Below are positions 38,131-50,587 of a stretch of DNA of 64,000 nt, piece by piece. Position 1 is the stretch's first letter. Each line of letters starts with the position of its first letter. Position numbers and translations under genes: made by a program. The stretch spans positions 496,001 through 560,000 of the forward strand of contig CP064978.1 in assembly GCA_016699515.1 (NCBI GenBank). Direction: 5' to 3'. Origin of the DNA: Candidatus Peregrinibacteria bacterium (GTDB lineage Bacteria > Patescibacteriota > Gracilibacteria > UM-FILTER-43-11). Below the pieces are notes generated by a model that was given only the letters and a program-made list of their open reading frames with translations, was not told where the DNA came from and did not search any database.

Positions 38131-38689
38131 AAGGTTCATTCATCATTTGGTAATCCAGTACAAATCGGGAGTTTTTTAGGTAGCGTATGCGATAGTATTT
38201 TTGATACTTTATGAATCCTAAAGGATATAATAAACGAAAATTATTATTCGCATTTTTTTCTCCATTCAAGCGAAATCTTTGATACAAAAATATCCCCCCC
38301 AAATTAGGTGATTCGATGGTGGTCACCCAACCTTCTTCACTTATGATACTTTGGCGTAAATTTAATTCGTCATTCGCTATTTTTGAACTTACTTGATATA
38401 GGAACATGATTACTAATCCTATCCCAATTATTCGAATTACTTTTTCAATTTTTTTTACCTTCTTGATTTCACTTTCTCTACTTTTGCTTCCATATTTTTT
38501 TAATATAATTGTTTTTGGATTAATTAGTACATATAGAAAAATTGCTGGGATTAAAAATATAAAAATATTGATAGAAATCAATCTTGCTATCCACTCAAAA
38601 TTACTATTTTTTGTAAAATAAATAAGTATAAATGGTATTGCAATTACAATTAGGCCGACAATTAATTGGGGTTTTTTAAAATACTTCAT
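38120..38689 (-). CDS. Multi-TM protein, candidate immunity protein of the Rhs locus
   Basis: The 189-residue protein has three strongly hydrophobic helices (about 8-26, 36-56, 82-101) and a soluble C-terminal part (about 110-189). Its start overlaps the end of the Rhs 1 gene by 4 nt (ATGA), as toxin-immunity pairs often do. The DNA here is markedly more AT-rich than the YD-repeat region, as is the Rhs 1 tip, consistent with toxin and immunity arriving together. A membrane immunity protein would suit a toxin acting at the membrane, and the Rhs 1 tip is Gly-rich and hydrophobic. No family is recognised; the immunity role is inferred from position only. Confidence 0.6.
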   Translation of the reverse strand: MKYFKKPQLIVGLIVIAIPFILIYFTKNSNFEWIARLISINIFIFLIPAIFLYVLINPKTIILKKYGSKSRESEIKKVKKIEKVIRIIGIGLVIMFLYQVSSKIANDELNLRQSIISEEGWVTTIESPNLGGIFLYQRFRLNGEKNANNNFRLLYPLGFIKYQKYYRIRYLKNSRFVLDYQMMNEPSKP

Positions 38690-41600
38690 TTATTATCTGA
38701 AATTTGATTGATACCTTTCATAATCCCAGCTCCAACTATTGCTCCAGGTAAATCATTTATTATCACAGCTGTTGTAATTTTTGCCGCAGTTTTTGAACTG
38801 ATCGATTTTATGTTTCCGTTTAAAAATTTAGTTGTAATTTGCTTACTTACTGCAGTAAAACTACCTTGCCCTGTATTAATTTTATTGATTGGAATTTTTA
38901 TTCCGGAGGTTATTAGTCCAACTGTTGATTGGACTCCTGTATCAACTAAAAATTCTGTTGTGTCAAATTTTTCTTGTTTTTTAGATATTATTTTGCTTAC
39001 TTGAGTCGTTGCGTTTTCCGCTGCTGATCCGGCTACAATTCCGAGCGGAACATTTCCTGTTCCAGCAATTATTGCTCCTGTAACTGCTCCACCTACAGCC
39101 GCGCCGATATAATTTTCAATCTCAAATCCATTTCCACTTAATAGGTCGCCAACCAGTTGGCCAGCCACACCTATTACTGCCCCCCCAAGCGCCCCTGCTA
39201 TGATATGTAGGAATTCCCCCGTCGGATCATTGTACCGTAATGGATTATTGTTCGCATACACGTACGGGTTCCAACTCAAAGCATTCCCCTCATATCCAAC
39301 CACCGGATCTTTTTGAATAAAGCGACCTAAGCTGGGGCTATAGTAACGAGCATTCATATACACCAACTCACTTTCCGGATCGTATTCTTGACCTGTGAAT
39401 TGATACTTGGTGTCCCCTGGTCCACTGGCCCCCATCACTTCTCCAAACGGAGCGTATTCCATTTGTTTGATGTCGTTTCCACTGGCGTCGGTCATCACCA
39501 ACGTAGAACCGATCGGATCGGTATGAACATACTCAATGACTCCATTCTCATCGATCTGAGCAATCTGATCGATTCCGTAGACGATGGATTTGTCTACACG
39601 ATAAGGACTTCCGGCTGTGCCACTTGATCCGCCTTCTTTGAGCTCGTTGATTACGCGATGACCTTCGTTTACGTAATAGGTGTAGTTGGTTGCCGAATCG
39701 ACCCCACTTAATTTCATGGTGCGGTTGCCCATGTAGTCGTACAAATAGTAAGTGGGCTGTTGTTGATGCGCTCCGTAGGGCAGTTCTGCCTGCCAACTAT
39801 TTCGAACGCGGCGTAGATTTCCTTCCTGGTCGTATTCGTAGTTGGTGCTGCGGGTGACAAGCCCCATGCGGCTATACGATTCACTAATCAGTGACCCATT
39901 GCCATTGTAAGTGTAGTCGACCGTTTGAAGGCCGTTCACTTTTGACGCTTGGGTTAATCGGTTTCCGTTTCCGTAGGTATAGGTGGTGAGCCCGGCCAGA
40001 TTGCTCATTTCAACTCGATTTCCGTTTGCATAGGCGTACAGAATGTCTCCTGCTGACATGGCAGGATTTTGACCGTTGCTCGTGTTGTTCACCAGCTCCA
40101 ATTCCCCTAGCGAATCGTAAGTGTACAACGTGGTTTGTTGCGCTTGATTGCCGATTTGTTCAATCAGCTGAGAGCGGTTTCCCACACTGTCGTATTGGTA
40201 TTCCTGGCGACGGATATTAGTATTCCCCTGGCTACTTTGTCAATACAATAACTGATTTGTTGTACTAAATGTCTCATCTTGAGTGATTCCGTTTCCGTAC
40301 GTAATTCTTCTAACCAGGCCAAAACTATCGTCGTTATAATCGGCCAACGTCGTTCCATTGTAATTCACCGTATCCAGCAAATTGCGGCTGTCGTAGGTGT
40401 AATCAAATACCCGTCCTGCGGCGTCGGTCAGCTGGCTGAGTTGACTGTTTGCATTGTATTGCTTGTTCACCGTCGCTCCCGGGCCTACGTTAATATTTAT
40501 TCCATTATTATCCCAAATCACTTTGTCGAACTGATGACCTTCGGTGATCGGGCGATTGAGCAAATCATACGTATAGGTGTTTATATGCATGTCATGATTC
40601 ACCATCAAGATGTTGTTCCAATTGTCGTAGGTGTATTGAGCCAGGGTGATTCCGGTCATTACATTTACCAAACGACCCAATGAATCGAAGGTGTAATCGA
40701 TCTGTTCATTGTTCCCGTTAACATGACGTGTTTGATTTCCGTTTTCGTCGTACGTAAACGTTTCGGTTGGTCCTGCAGCATCGGTTCGGCTAACGAGCTG
40801 ATTGTTGGCATTATAGGCAGCGTTGGAAAATGAATTTCCGACACTGGTTTTGTTTCCGTTGTTGTCGTAACGATGGTTGATGATGATGGGGCCGACGTTC
40901 CCATTGAACTCACAACCAATGATGATTCAGATGTTAAGCGCCCTAGTCCATCATAATTGTAACTCCAGGTTCCTGTTTCATCGACACGCTGCAAAGATGA
41001 TCAAATTCATCGTAGGTGTAAGTGCTTTGGATTCCACTTGGCTCGGTGATCGACGTTACTTTGCCATGACTGTTCACTTGATATTGCGTGGCGATACCGT
41101 TGCGTACAAGGGTTGTGATGTTTCCGGCTTTGTCGTATATGTATCCTTTAGTATCGCCTCCCGTGTTCGATTCGCTTTCCAGTCGGTTGAAGGCATCGTA
41201 ACTGTACAACTTTTCATTTCCCATTTTATCTCGTTCGATCGTGAGATTGCCCATTGCGTCGTAGGTGCGTTGAATGGAGCCGGCATAGGCATCGGTTTCC
41301 CGAATCAGTCGGTTGAGTTCGTCGTATTGATAACTGGTAATATGGTCATTGTTCACACTATTATCCGTTTGTCGGTCAACCTTTTCCGCTACATTCCCAT
41401 TGAGATCATAAACGGTCAGTGATTCTAAGTTGAGCGCATTGGTCACTTTCATCACCCGATTAAGCTCGTCGTATTCGATTGTGGTGGAATCACCATACAC
41501 GTTTCGATCCGGAATGCGCGTTTGTGCGCGTGGTAATAGCAATCCAATTTGATTGTCATTATTGTCATAACGGTAGGTGGTACTATTTCCTAATGCGTCG

Positions 41601-44600
41601 GTTTTTGAAAGGCGATTGTCATTTAAATCGTAGGTGTACAATGTGTGATTCCCATTGCCATCAATTGCTTCTATCATGCGACCAAAGCCATCTAAAATCA
41701 TGCGATTTGAAATGTAGGCACCCCCTCCCCCGCAATAAGGTACACAACCACTATTTGCTTCAAATTGGCGGGTTTCGATCAGTCGGTTTTGCGAATCGTA
41801 GTAGTAGTTGACGTAGGACGGTGCATTTTTGCGAGTTAAATTTCCATTTGCATCGTAGTTAAAAGTGCTGGTCAAAAATCCATCCACCGTTTGAATAATC
41901 CGATTGGCGGCATCGTAGGTGTGCTCTGTGGCAAAGGCATTGCCGAGTTCCGGATGACTTTTGGAACGCACGTTTCCTACGTAGTCGTAGGTGTAATTCA
42001 CTACAATGTTATCGGTGGCACTGCTTGCATCTCCCTCTTTGGTTTCGCTCAACAGGCTGGCATTGATGTCGGTGTCGTACACCCATCGTGTGGTGTGATT
42101 AAGCGCATCGGTTTCGCTTAAGCGATGGTCTTCTTCATCGTAGGTGTAGGTCGTCTGATGATTCAATGCATCGGTTTTCAATCTCAGATTCCCGTGTGTG
42201 TCATAGGCGTACTGGGTGCTGTAATTTCGCGCATCGGTCATTTGAGTTTGATTGCCGTACCCATCGTATTGGTAGCTTTGATTCGTGACCCGAGCCACTC
42301 CATGCGCATCGGTTACCTGAAGGCTTTGGCTGGTTAGGTAATTGCCGTTTGCATCGTACCCGTAGGTGGTTACACTTCCACGTCGATCGGTGTGCGTTTG
42401 CTGATTTCCATTACTAAAGTAGGTATACGATTCAGTATTTCCTCGCGGGTCTTGAACGGAAATCAGATTTCCATTGGCGGGGTCAATTCCGTAGTCCCAG
42501 GTGCGTGTGATTACGGGATTGCCTGTGCCGACATCAATCACGGTTTCGGTTTTCAAATCCAGTCGATTGAAATTGTTTTCGTACTGATACCCGATCGTGG
42601 TTTGTACATTGTTGCTCGCCGGCAGTGTTTCAACGGCCTTACGTCTGAACGAATCGTATGTGATGGTGGTGATGTTTCCGTTCGGATCTGTAACGCTGGA
42701 TGGTAATCCATAGCCGTTGTATTGAGTTACCGTGGTTTGATTGAGCCCGTTTGATTTATAAATCGCGAGTTCCTCTGCGTTGTAACATTCGTAGTTTTGA
42801 TAAAAATTGGTGCTGTCACGATAGGTTTTTAACGTTGTACAATGCGTGCTTCCTGCCACCTGCGGATCACTGCCGGTGTAGATGAATTCATAAATCAATC
42901 GATCTGATCCGGTTGCGTCGATTCGTGGATTGAATTCGTATTGTTGCACCACTTTTCCGTTCGTGTCGTATCCGTTTCTTAAAATCGTTCCGCGCGCATC
43001 GGTATAAGTTTCGAGCTGATATAACCCGTTGTTGTTCACATAGGTGAATTGACGGGTGTGCCATTCAACCGGCTCCCCGGGATAAGCACGGTTTCTGCGT
43101 ACTTGAATCAAATTTCCGTTGGTGTCGTACGAATATTCAGTTGCCTGTCTTTCGGATTGAACCGGGTTGACCGTTTCTTCGATGCGCACGATTTTATCCC
43201 ACTCCGTTCCGTTTGGATCACCATAGGTTATTTGGACCGTGCGGCCCGATGCATCTACGATTGACTGCATCAGTGGAATGTCGCGCTGAACTGTGTAGTT
43301 AAATTGTGTGATGTTTCCGTTGGGATCGGCGATCTGTTCCAAAATAGCCATCGCGCTTGAAATGACATAATTGAATCGATATTCAATGCCATCTTGGGTG
43401 CGATACAAATAGGTGTTGTTACTTGCATTTCGTGTAAGCGTGTCTTGCACACCGGCTGGGGCCAGATACGTTTGAGTGTTCGAATCATAGGTAAAAATGG
43501 CTCCCAACGTTCCCCCAAAATTAATCATCACATCGTTGCCCGACTGCCCACCCATGACCGCATAAATGTTGTAACTGTAATTCCATCCGTTTCCTAAGCG
43601 ATTCACAAAGTCCTGCGTGGTACTGTTGTAGGTTCTTTCAAATTTTATAGGGATCCCTCTTCCTTTCAGTTCGAAATCAGTTTGCGTGAATTCAAAGGCC
43701 CCGGTCCTTAAGTTCACCGGATCGCCTCCGTGATTGTTTTGTGTGTAGTCGTTTGGATGGGCGAGTCGATTCAAATAATTCTGATCGAATAGCGCCAGGC
43801 TTTGGCTGTTGCTTCCCGGAGGAGTTCCACCCGATTTTTCTTCTAAATCGGCGTAACCATCACAATCTGTGTCCAATAATCCGCGGATCGTACAGCTGTT
43901 TGGCGGGGTTGGTGCGGGATTTCCACCGGATGCACCTCCGCCGTAACCGGATGGCTCCACTCGAATTTGGTTACTGCTGAGGGTGCTGTTGTTATTGGTA
44001 TTGGAATCGTTGATTCCTGCGCTGCTGATTCGCGCTTCCAGCCGGAAATTTTGGTAGAGCGGAATGTTGCTTGGAATACTTCCGCTTAGCAGGCGCGTGG
44101 TGGTGGTGCCGGCCGCCTGCGATAGATTTAAAGTATTCATGCCGAGCGGATGGCGGATTCCGTTGCTGTCGACCAAGTCGAGCAATAGATTCATGGCACT
44201 TACGGCATCCGGCCCTGCGTTGCCGGTTTCCAGCGCGACGTCGATGGTATTGCTTGGGTATTGCAAATATGGACTGACGATCACCGCATTTGCCACGCTT
44301 ACATCAGCCTGAGCCACACTGCCCACATCCACTTGAATGTAAAAATCGTTGTTGGATTCGCCTGTCGATCCTTCGGTGGTGGTGTTGTAGGCGTCGATCC
44401 TAAATGAGGCAAAATACGTTCCGGGTGTGCTGGGCGCAGTCATTTGAGCGGACGCGTTGCTGATCGAACCCGGGTTAAGCGTTCCATAACTATCAACATG
44501 GTATCGGTAAGCCGGTGCATAAGAAACGGAGCCCTGACGGAAGAAGTAGTGAATCTCTCCGCTGCTGGCCTGTGAATTTCCGGTGTTCACCATTTGCAAA

Positions 44601-46978
44601 GAAAAATCGAGCGTGTCGCCTGGATTGGCCGATATGGTTTGGCCGCTGCTGAGTGGCTGATTATTTAATTGAACGATGTTATAAATTAAATCGTTGTACC
44701 CCAACACTTCTATTTGCACGTAGCTTTGATTGTTTTGTTCATTGCCTTCGGTGGTGGTGTTGTTGGAATCGACGAAGAACGATAGGTAATAAGTTCCCGG
44801 CGTGGTTGGAACATTCATGCTGGTGAGCTCGCGACTGGTTTGCCCGGGGCTTAAATTTGAATAGCTATCGGAAGCGAATTGATTGACCGATGAATAGGAT
44901 GGCCCTCCTGAACTGAAATAATAATTCAATGTTCCACCGTTGCTGCTGCCCGTTGAGTTGGTGGCATTTTTTACATCGACATCAATCGTGATCGCGCTGC
45001 CTGCAGCCACACTGATCAGCTGTCCATTGCTTAACACGGTTCCGTTTACGTTGATGGAACTTAAATAGAGGTCGATCTGGTTTGTTACATCGATTCCATT
45101 CGTGTAATACCACCAATTGTTGCCGTCATTCGGATTTCCCCCATCAACATCCCAGTACAATTGATAATTGCCTGTATTTGCATTAATCGGAATTTGGAAT
45201 GAAAAATTGAGTATGGCCGTTGCTCCCGGGGCAATTTGCCCGTAGTTCATGGTATCGACACGATTTGAAAGGTTATTGTAATCGCGCGTTCCTTGATTGA
45301 AAAATAAATAGACCGTTCCGCTATTTGAAAGACTGGTGCCAATATTCCTAACGCTCACCGTTCCTGCCACCGTACCGCCGGGGTAAAAATTGCTCTGCGT
45401 AAAATTAATTCCTCCATCCGTTACGTCGGCCATTGGGTAATCCACATCAATTTCCAAATACGGCCCTGTATTGGTTGGACTTCTTGCTGAATCAAATCTA
45501 AAGAATCGATCGGCCCATCCCGAGGGAGGATTTGTTCCGCTGGACCAATTGCTAACCGGCTCAATCAGCATTCCATAGTTGGAAGTTCCGCTTTCCCACG
45601 CTTTCACCGTGTTTCTTACATCAAAGGTTTTCCAACTTCCGTACGAATTTGAAACGATGTTGGTGCTGGAATTTTGGTTGCTTAAATTTCCGCGGAAATT
45701 TGAATAGCTGTACACTTGCTCGATCCAGCCCTGGTTCCACCATTCCCAAAATGTGGTGATGCGCTTGGCCACCAAGCTGCCGCTACTGGCCGTACCGCTG
45801 CCAACTGCGCGATAATACATGTGCAAATTGGCGTCACTGATTACGCCGCCATTGGCAATGTTGTTGAAGGGGGCGTCAAAATATAAAACTGGATGGCGCG
45901 TGTATCGATCCCCGGCTGTATCGGTCCACTTTCCGGCGAACAGGTCGTTTGTAAACCATGCCGACCCATCCGATTGAGTTCCTCCATTACGAGCTCTCAG
46001 ATAAAAATTAGTAAAATTAGTGCAGGGAGCAAATTGATCAATTGTATTGTTTTGCAAACATTGAAAGAAGGTCGGATCAATATGTACCGGGTAAACCCTG
46101 TTACTATCTAGCAAATAACTGCCCGGTACTTTTAGCCCGATTGAAAGTTGGTGCGTTTGGGTGTTGAGCCGAACGATTTGCTCCACTGCCTGACTATACA
46201 ATTCCTTTTGAATACTCAGATCACTGTTGTTTGAATCAAACAGAATTGCCCCCCCAATATTCAACTGTTCCCCATTCGACAATTCAATCGCGATCGACTG
46301 ATTTGAGATGGTTTTTTCTCCGCTCAACACCTCTTTTCCAATCATTACTTTGGCATCGGCAGGCAACTGATATTCGTCCCAAAATATGAGTGTGTCATCG
46401 GTTGCACCGTTGCTGGGGGCAGCATTGATAATGATTGATTTGCTGCGCCACCATTTACTATCGGTGAATTGTACGTCAATGTTTGGGTACGTATTTTTAT
46501 AATTGCTGACCGTGGCATTTTGCACGCTTGACTGACTGAAATTTGCCACTTGCGGTGCCAGGCTTTCACCCGATTCCCACTCCATTGTGCCGGCTTGTAC
46601 GGCAATGTTTTCGTTGCCCGAAGAAGGAAATTGAAAGCGGTACCCCTCGGTGTTCAACGGGGTTAGTTGACTTTCGCTTTGCTGATCATAAAAATTCCAT
46701 CCAGCCGGGCGCACTTTTAATTCTTCACCTTCTTGATAAAGTTGGCGCGGTGCATCGTAAAACCGAAAGGTTTTGTTCCCGTTCCCATGGGTAGCGACAT
46801 CGCTCACAAAATCGACCACTTTAAACTCAAGTCCGCTTTCCTGATTGTCTGAGCTGGTTGAAAAACTGCTTGGCTCATTCGATTGGGCAAGTGCCGGAAT
46901 TTGAACAGCCAGTAACGCCATGCTTACGAAAGCGATCAGGGCTATTTTTTTTGACTTCAAATCATAGAATATTTTCAT
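38686..46978 (-). CDS. Giant secreted Rhs/YD-repeat protein 1 with polymorphic C-terminal tip (frameshifts, one in-frame stop)
   Basis: A signal peptide (ending IPALAQ) is followed by DNRLRE-like and several CARDB-like beta-sandwich domains (about 290-1010), and a calcium-type segment DTDCDGYADLEEK. A DUF6531-like domain comes next (GGDPVNLRTGAFEF...FERTYNS, from about 1090), then dozens of YD repeats (YTYDxxGN), and the Rhs core (YAPFGEVMG...QYDPESELVYMNARYYSPSLGRFIQKDP) ending in DPTG. The remaining 178 residues are a Gly-rich hydrophobic tip unlike that of Rhs 2. Rhs shells enclose and release a toxic tip. Single bases are missing near 40990 (T-run) and 40911 (A-run), and an in-frame TGA sits at 40240-40242. 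Corrected length is 2764 residues. Confidence 0.88.
39221..39591 (-). repeat. Rhs core segment nearly identical to 51234-51604
   Basis: These 371 bp align without gaps to 51234-51604 and differ at 10 positions by my count. Similarity ends abruptly at both edges: at the DPTG codons toward the tip, and near the IDQIAQID codons on the other side. Confidence 0.92.
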
Positions 46979-47018
46979 GTGAGCGATTGTTTAAAAATAA
47001 GGGAACCGGGGCGTTTGT

Positions 47019-48930
47019 TTAGTTTCCGATGCCGGTAACTTCATAACTCAACGGAGGACTCGCCCACCCTTCGGTGAACCCGGCATAGGTGTGGTAGTAA
47101 CGCATGTCCACTGCCGGATTGTCTCCATGACTTGGATCCACTGTGTAACGGAACACAAACTCAATGCTATTGTTGACTGTATCGTGAATCACCTGTGAAC
47201 CCGCTGCACTGTTGGTTCCATCCTCAGGGATCAGATTGATGTACTGATTTCCCCAACCATTTCCACCAATCTCCACAAATCCTCCGCCGGAGTCCAACCG
47301 ATTCTTCCTCGCTCAGCGGTTCCGGTGAGACCATTGGCCGGATTGTAATCCAAAGTGATCTGCACATTGGTGATGTCATGACTGGCCGGATTGTTCACCG
47401 TGTAACTCATGCGAGCCACTTGCACATCACTGGCTGTTCCCGTATTCACCGTCACCGTTGGCTGATCGATGGTTAGTCCATTGAAGCTGGTGGCAATGGT
47501 TCCTCCCGTATCCACCACATAACTCAACGGAGGACTCGCCCACCCTTCGGTGAACCCGGCATAGGTGTGGTAGTAACGCATGTCCACTGCCGGATTGTCT
47601 CCATGACTTGGATCGATCGTGTAGCGGAACACAAACTCAATACGATTGTTGGCTGGATCCTGAATCACCTGTGAACCCGCTGCACTGTTGGTTCCATCCT
47701 GAGGGATCAGATTGATGTACTGATTTCCCCAACCATTTCCACCAATCTCCACAAATCCTCCCGCCGGAGTCCAACCGATTCTTCCTCGCTCAGCGGTTCC
47801 GGTGAGACCATTGGCCGGATTGTAATCCAAAGTGATCTGCACATTGGTGATGTCATGACTGGCCGGATTGTTCACCGTGTAACTCATGCGAGCCACTTGC
47901 ACATCACTGGCTGTTCCCGTATTCACCGTCACCGTTGGCTGATCGATGGTTAGTCCATTGAAGCTGGTGGCAATGGTTCCTCCCGTATCCACCACATAAC
48001 TCAACGGAGGACTCGCCCACCCTTCGGTGAACCCGGCATAGGTGTGGTAGTAACGCATGTCCACTGCCGGATTGTCTCCATGACTTGGATCCACTGTGTA
48101 ACGGAACACAAACTCAATGCGATTGTTGGCTGGATCCTGAATCACCTGTGAACCCGCTGCACTGTTGGTTCCATCCTGAGGGATCAGATTGATGTACTGA
48201 TTTCCCCAACCATTTCCACCAATCTCCACAAATCCTCCCGCCGGAGTCCAACCGATTCTTCCTCGCTCAGCGGTTCCGGTGAGACCATTGGCCGGATTGT
48301 AATCCAAAGTGATCTGCACATTGGTGATGTCATGACTGGCCGGATTGTTCACCGTGTAACTCATGCGAGCCACTTGCACATCACTGGCTGTTCCCGTATT
48401 CACCGTCACCGTTGGCTGATCGATGGTTAGTCCATTGAAGCTGGTGGCAATGGTTCCTCCCGTATCCACCACATAACTCAACGGAGGACTCGCCCACCCT
48501 TCGGTGAACCCGGCATAGGTGTGGTAGTAACGCATGTCCACTGCCGGATTGTCTCCATGACTTGGATCGATCGTGTAGCGGAACACAAACTCAATACGAT
48601 TGTTGGCTGGATCCTGAATCACCTGTGAACCCGCTGCACTGTTGGTTCCATCCTGAGGGATCAGATTGATGTACTGATTTCCCCAACCATTTCCACCAAT
48701 CTCCACAAATCCTCGCCGGAGTCCAACCGATTCTTCCTCGCTCAGCGGTTCCGGTGAGACCATTGGCCGGATTGTAATCCAAAGTGATCTGCACATTGGT
48801 GATGTCATGACTGGCCGGATTGTTCACCGTGTAACTCATGCGAGCCACTTGCACATCACTGGCTGTTCCCGTATTCACCGTCACCGTTGGCTGATCGATG
48901 GTTAGTCCATTGAAGCTGGTGGCAACAAAT
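47019..48930 (-). repeat. Four near-identical 477-bp tandem repeats in ABAB order
   Basis: The landmark CATAACTCAACGGAGG recurs at 47042, 47518, 47995 and 48472, spacing 476, 477 and 477. Copies 1 and 3 share one set of variants (GATCCACTGTGTAACGG near 47130 and 48084). Copies 2 and 4 share another (GATCGATCGTGTAGCGG near 47607 and 48561). The array therefore doubled as a 954-bp pair. Confidence 0.93.
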
Positions 48931-50537
48931 GCCGCTGCATTAACGGCAAAGCTGGTGTCTACTGTGTTCCATCCTACCGTATAGCCATTTCCGGTAATCT
49001 CATAGCTTACGTCGTTGTCGGCCACATTTCCATAGCCATTCACAATGGTGTATCGGAACACCAGTTCGATGGTGTTGTTTGCCAAATTGGGTACGTATTC
49101 CGACCCGCTGCTTGGGTTGGCGGGATTCATCGGTAACAAAGTAACATGCTGATTTCCCCACGATGTCGCACCGCCGTCTTCGGTGAATCCGTTTGTTGGA
49201 TCCCATTTAAACCGACCTCGTTCACTTCCGGTAATTCCCAGTGCATCATTATAATTTACGGCCATTAAGAACTGCTGCACGTCGGGATTTAGTGCGTCGG
49301 TCACTCGTAGAGTTGCCCGAATTTCTTGAGTGTCGTTTGCAACCAAACTGGCTTGCGTTGCGCTCAACGATTGCACAACCGTTTGACCCGGTAATGGCGC
49401 TGTGCCAAACGGAATTCGAATTTGGCCTCCGAGCGATGCGATCCATTGATTGGCACGATTGATTACCTGGACGGTTGTACTGTAAATTCCCACCAACAAT
49501 CCCTGATGACGATGATCGGCAGAAGCAACTGAATTACTTTTTCCACTTAATTTATTCACGTCAGCGACTCGAACGAACGGCGAATTCACCAGGTTTAGAA
49601 TTTGCACACTTCCCGATCCTACCGTGGCGGCTATTTCTAAGCCCGGTATGGTTGGATCATATTCTACCAAGGCCAAGCTACCGACGATCGGACTAAAAAC
49701 ACTTACATTTCTTATATTGTTTCCCGTAGCGCTGTCCACCACATTGATTTCCCCAATCGCTATCAGAGTACCTCCTCCGTAATCTTCGATATAGTGACGA
49801 ATAGTGTAGATGATCCCCGCTTGCTCATCTTCGGTTACAGGATACAAGGCACCTGTGTTTCCATTGGGGAACGTGACACCGTTGACTACTAATAAATTAA
49901 TGTTTCGGTATGATACCCAATTTCCATTCATCAAATGATAAAAACTGATCACACTGCTCCCCGGAAAATTCGCAATCAACTCGTTCCCATTCGGTCTTAC
50001 CATTAACCCTGTGGCTTGACCGGTGTTGAAAGCGGGTGTGGCGGAAAGTGTCCCCGAAACATAATCGTATTGATACACTTGGCCATTGTCGGTTGGTACC
50101 AGAATTTCCATATTTGGATCACCATCGGCATTAATGGCTACGGGAGGATAATACGCAGTGCCTACAATGTTACTTTCGGCAATCAACCCATTTTGATTCA
50201 TTACGAACAAACGATAATTATTACTAACCGTTCGCGCTGTAAAAATGATTTCGTTCGCGATCGTATCTCCATCCACATCGGCCAACACGGGCGAAGAAGT
50301 TACCACGCTGGAAGGAGGATAATAAGGAAATAGCGGGTAAGGAGTTCCGTCGTTCGTGGTGAGCATCAACCCCCCTTCTTGCGTTACAATCACTCGCTCA
50401 TCGCCCAGAACAGCCGGGTCAATTTCTCCCATTGCGCTTTGAAAGAAGTTTTCGTAGGCGTTGGCCCGCGACCCTACCACCAGGGTTAACATCAGCACCA
50501 AGGCTACTTTGCTAACATAAGAAATAATTTTGGTCAT
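47019..50537 (-). CDS. Secreted beta-propeller-like protein with five tandem beta-sandwich repeats (two frameshifts)
   Basis: A signal peptide (ending ANA) precedes a region of about 350 residues with FG-GAP/VCBS-like calcium motifs (DVDGDTIANEIIF, NADGDPNMEILVP), suggesting a propeller. Five copies of a 159-residue domain follow. The first is divergent (TATLRVTDALNPDVQQF-type strands), and four are nearly identical (GTASDVQVARMSYTVNN, ITNVQITLDYNP, GWGNQYINLIP, RIEFVFRYT). The protein ends SPPLSYEVTGIGN. Small C-run deletions at 48711 (two bases) and 47282 (one base) split it; corrected length is 1173 residues. It lies between the two Rhs genes with 50- and 40-bp gaps, so it is probably cotranscribed. 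The repeats resemble adhesin stalks; ligand unknown. Confidence 0.82.
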
Positions 50538-50587
50538 ACAATTTGGGTTAATGAATAGAATGGGATGATTGTTTATTAGGAAGTTAT

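Noticed and set aside
40240..40242. UGA recoded as glycine, as in some Gracilibacteria
   Set aside because: TGA ends prfA and hrcA at the expected place, and the internal TGA in Rhs 1 does not fall at a clear glycine position.
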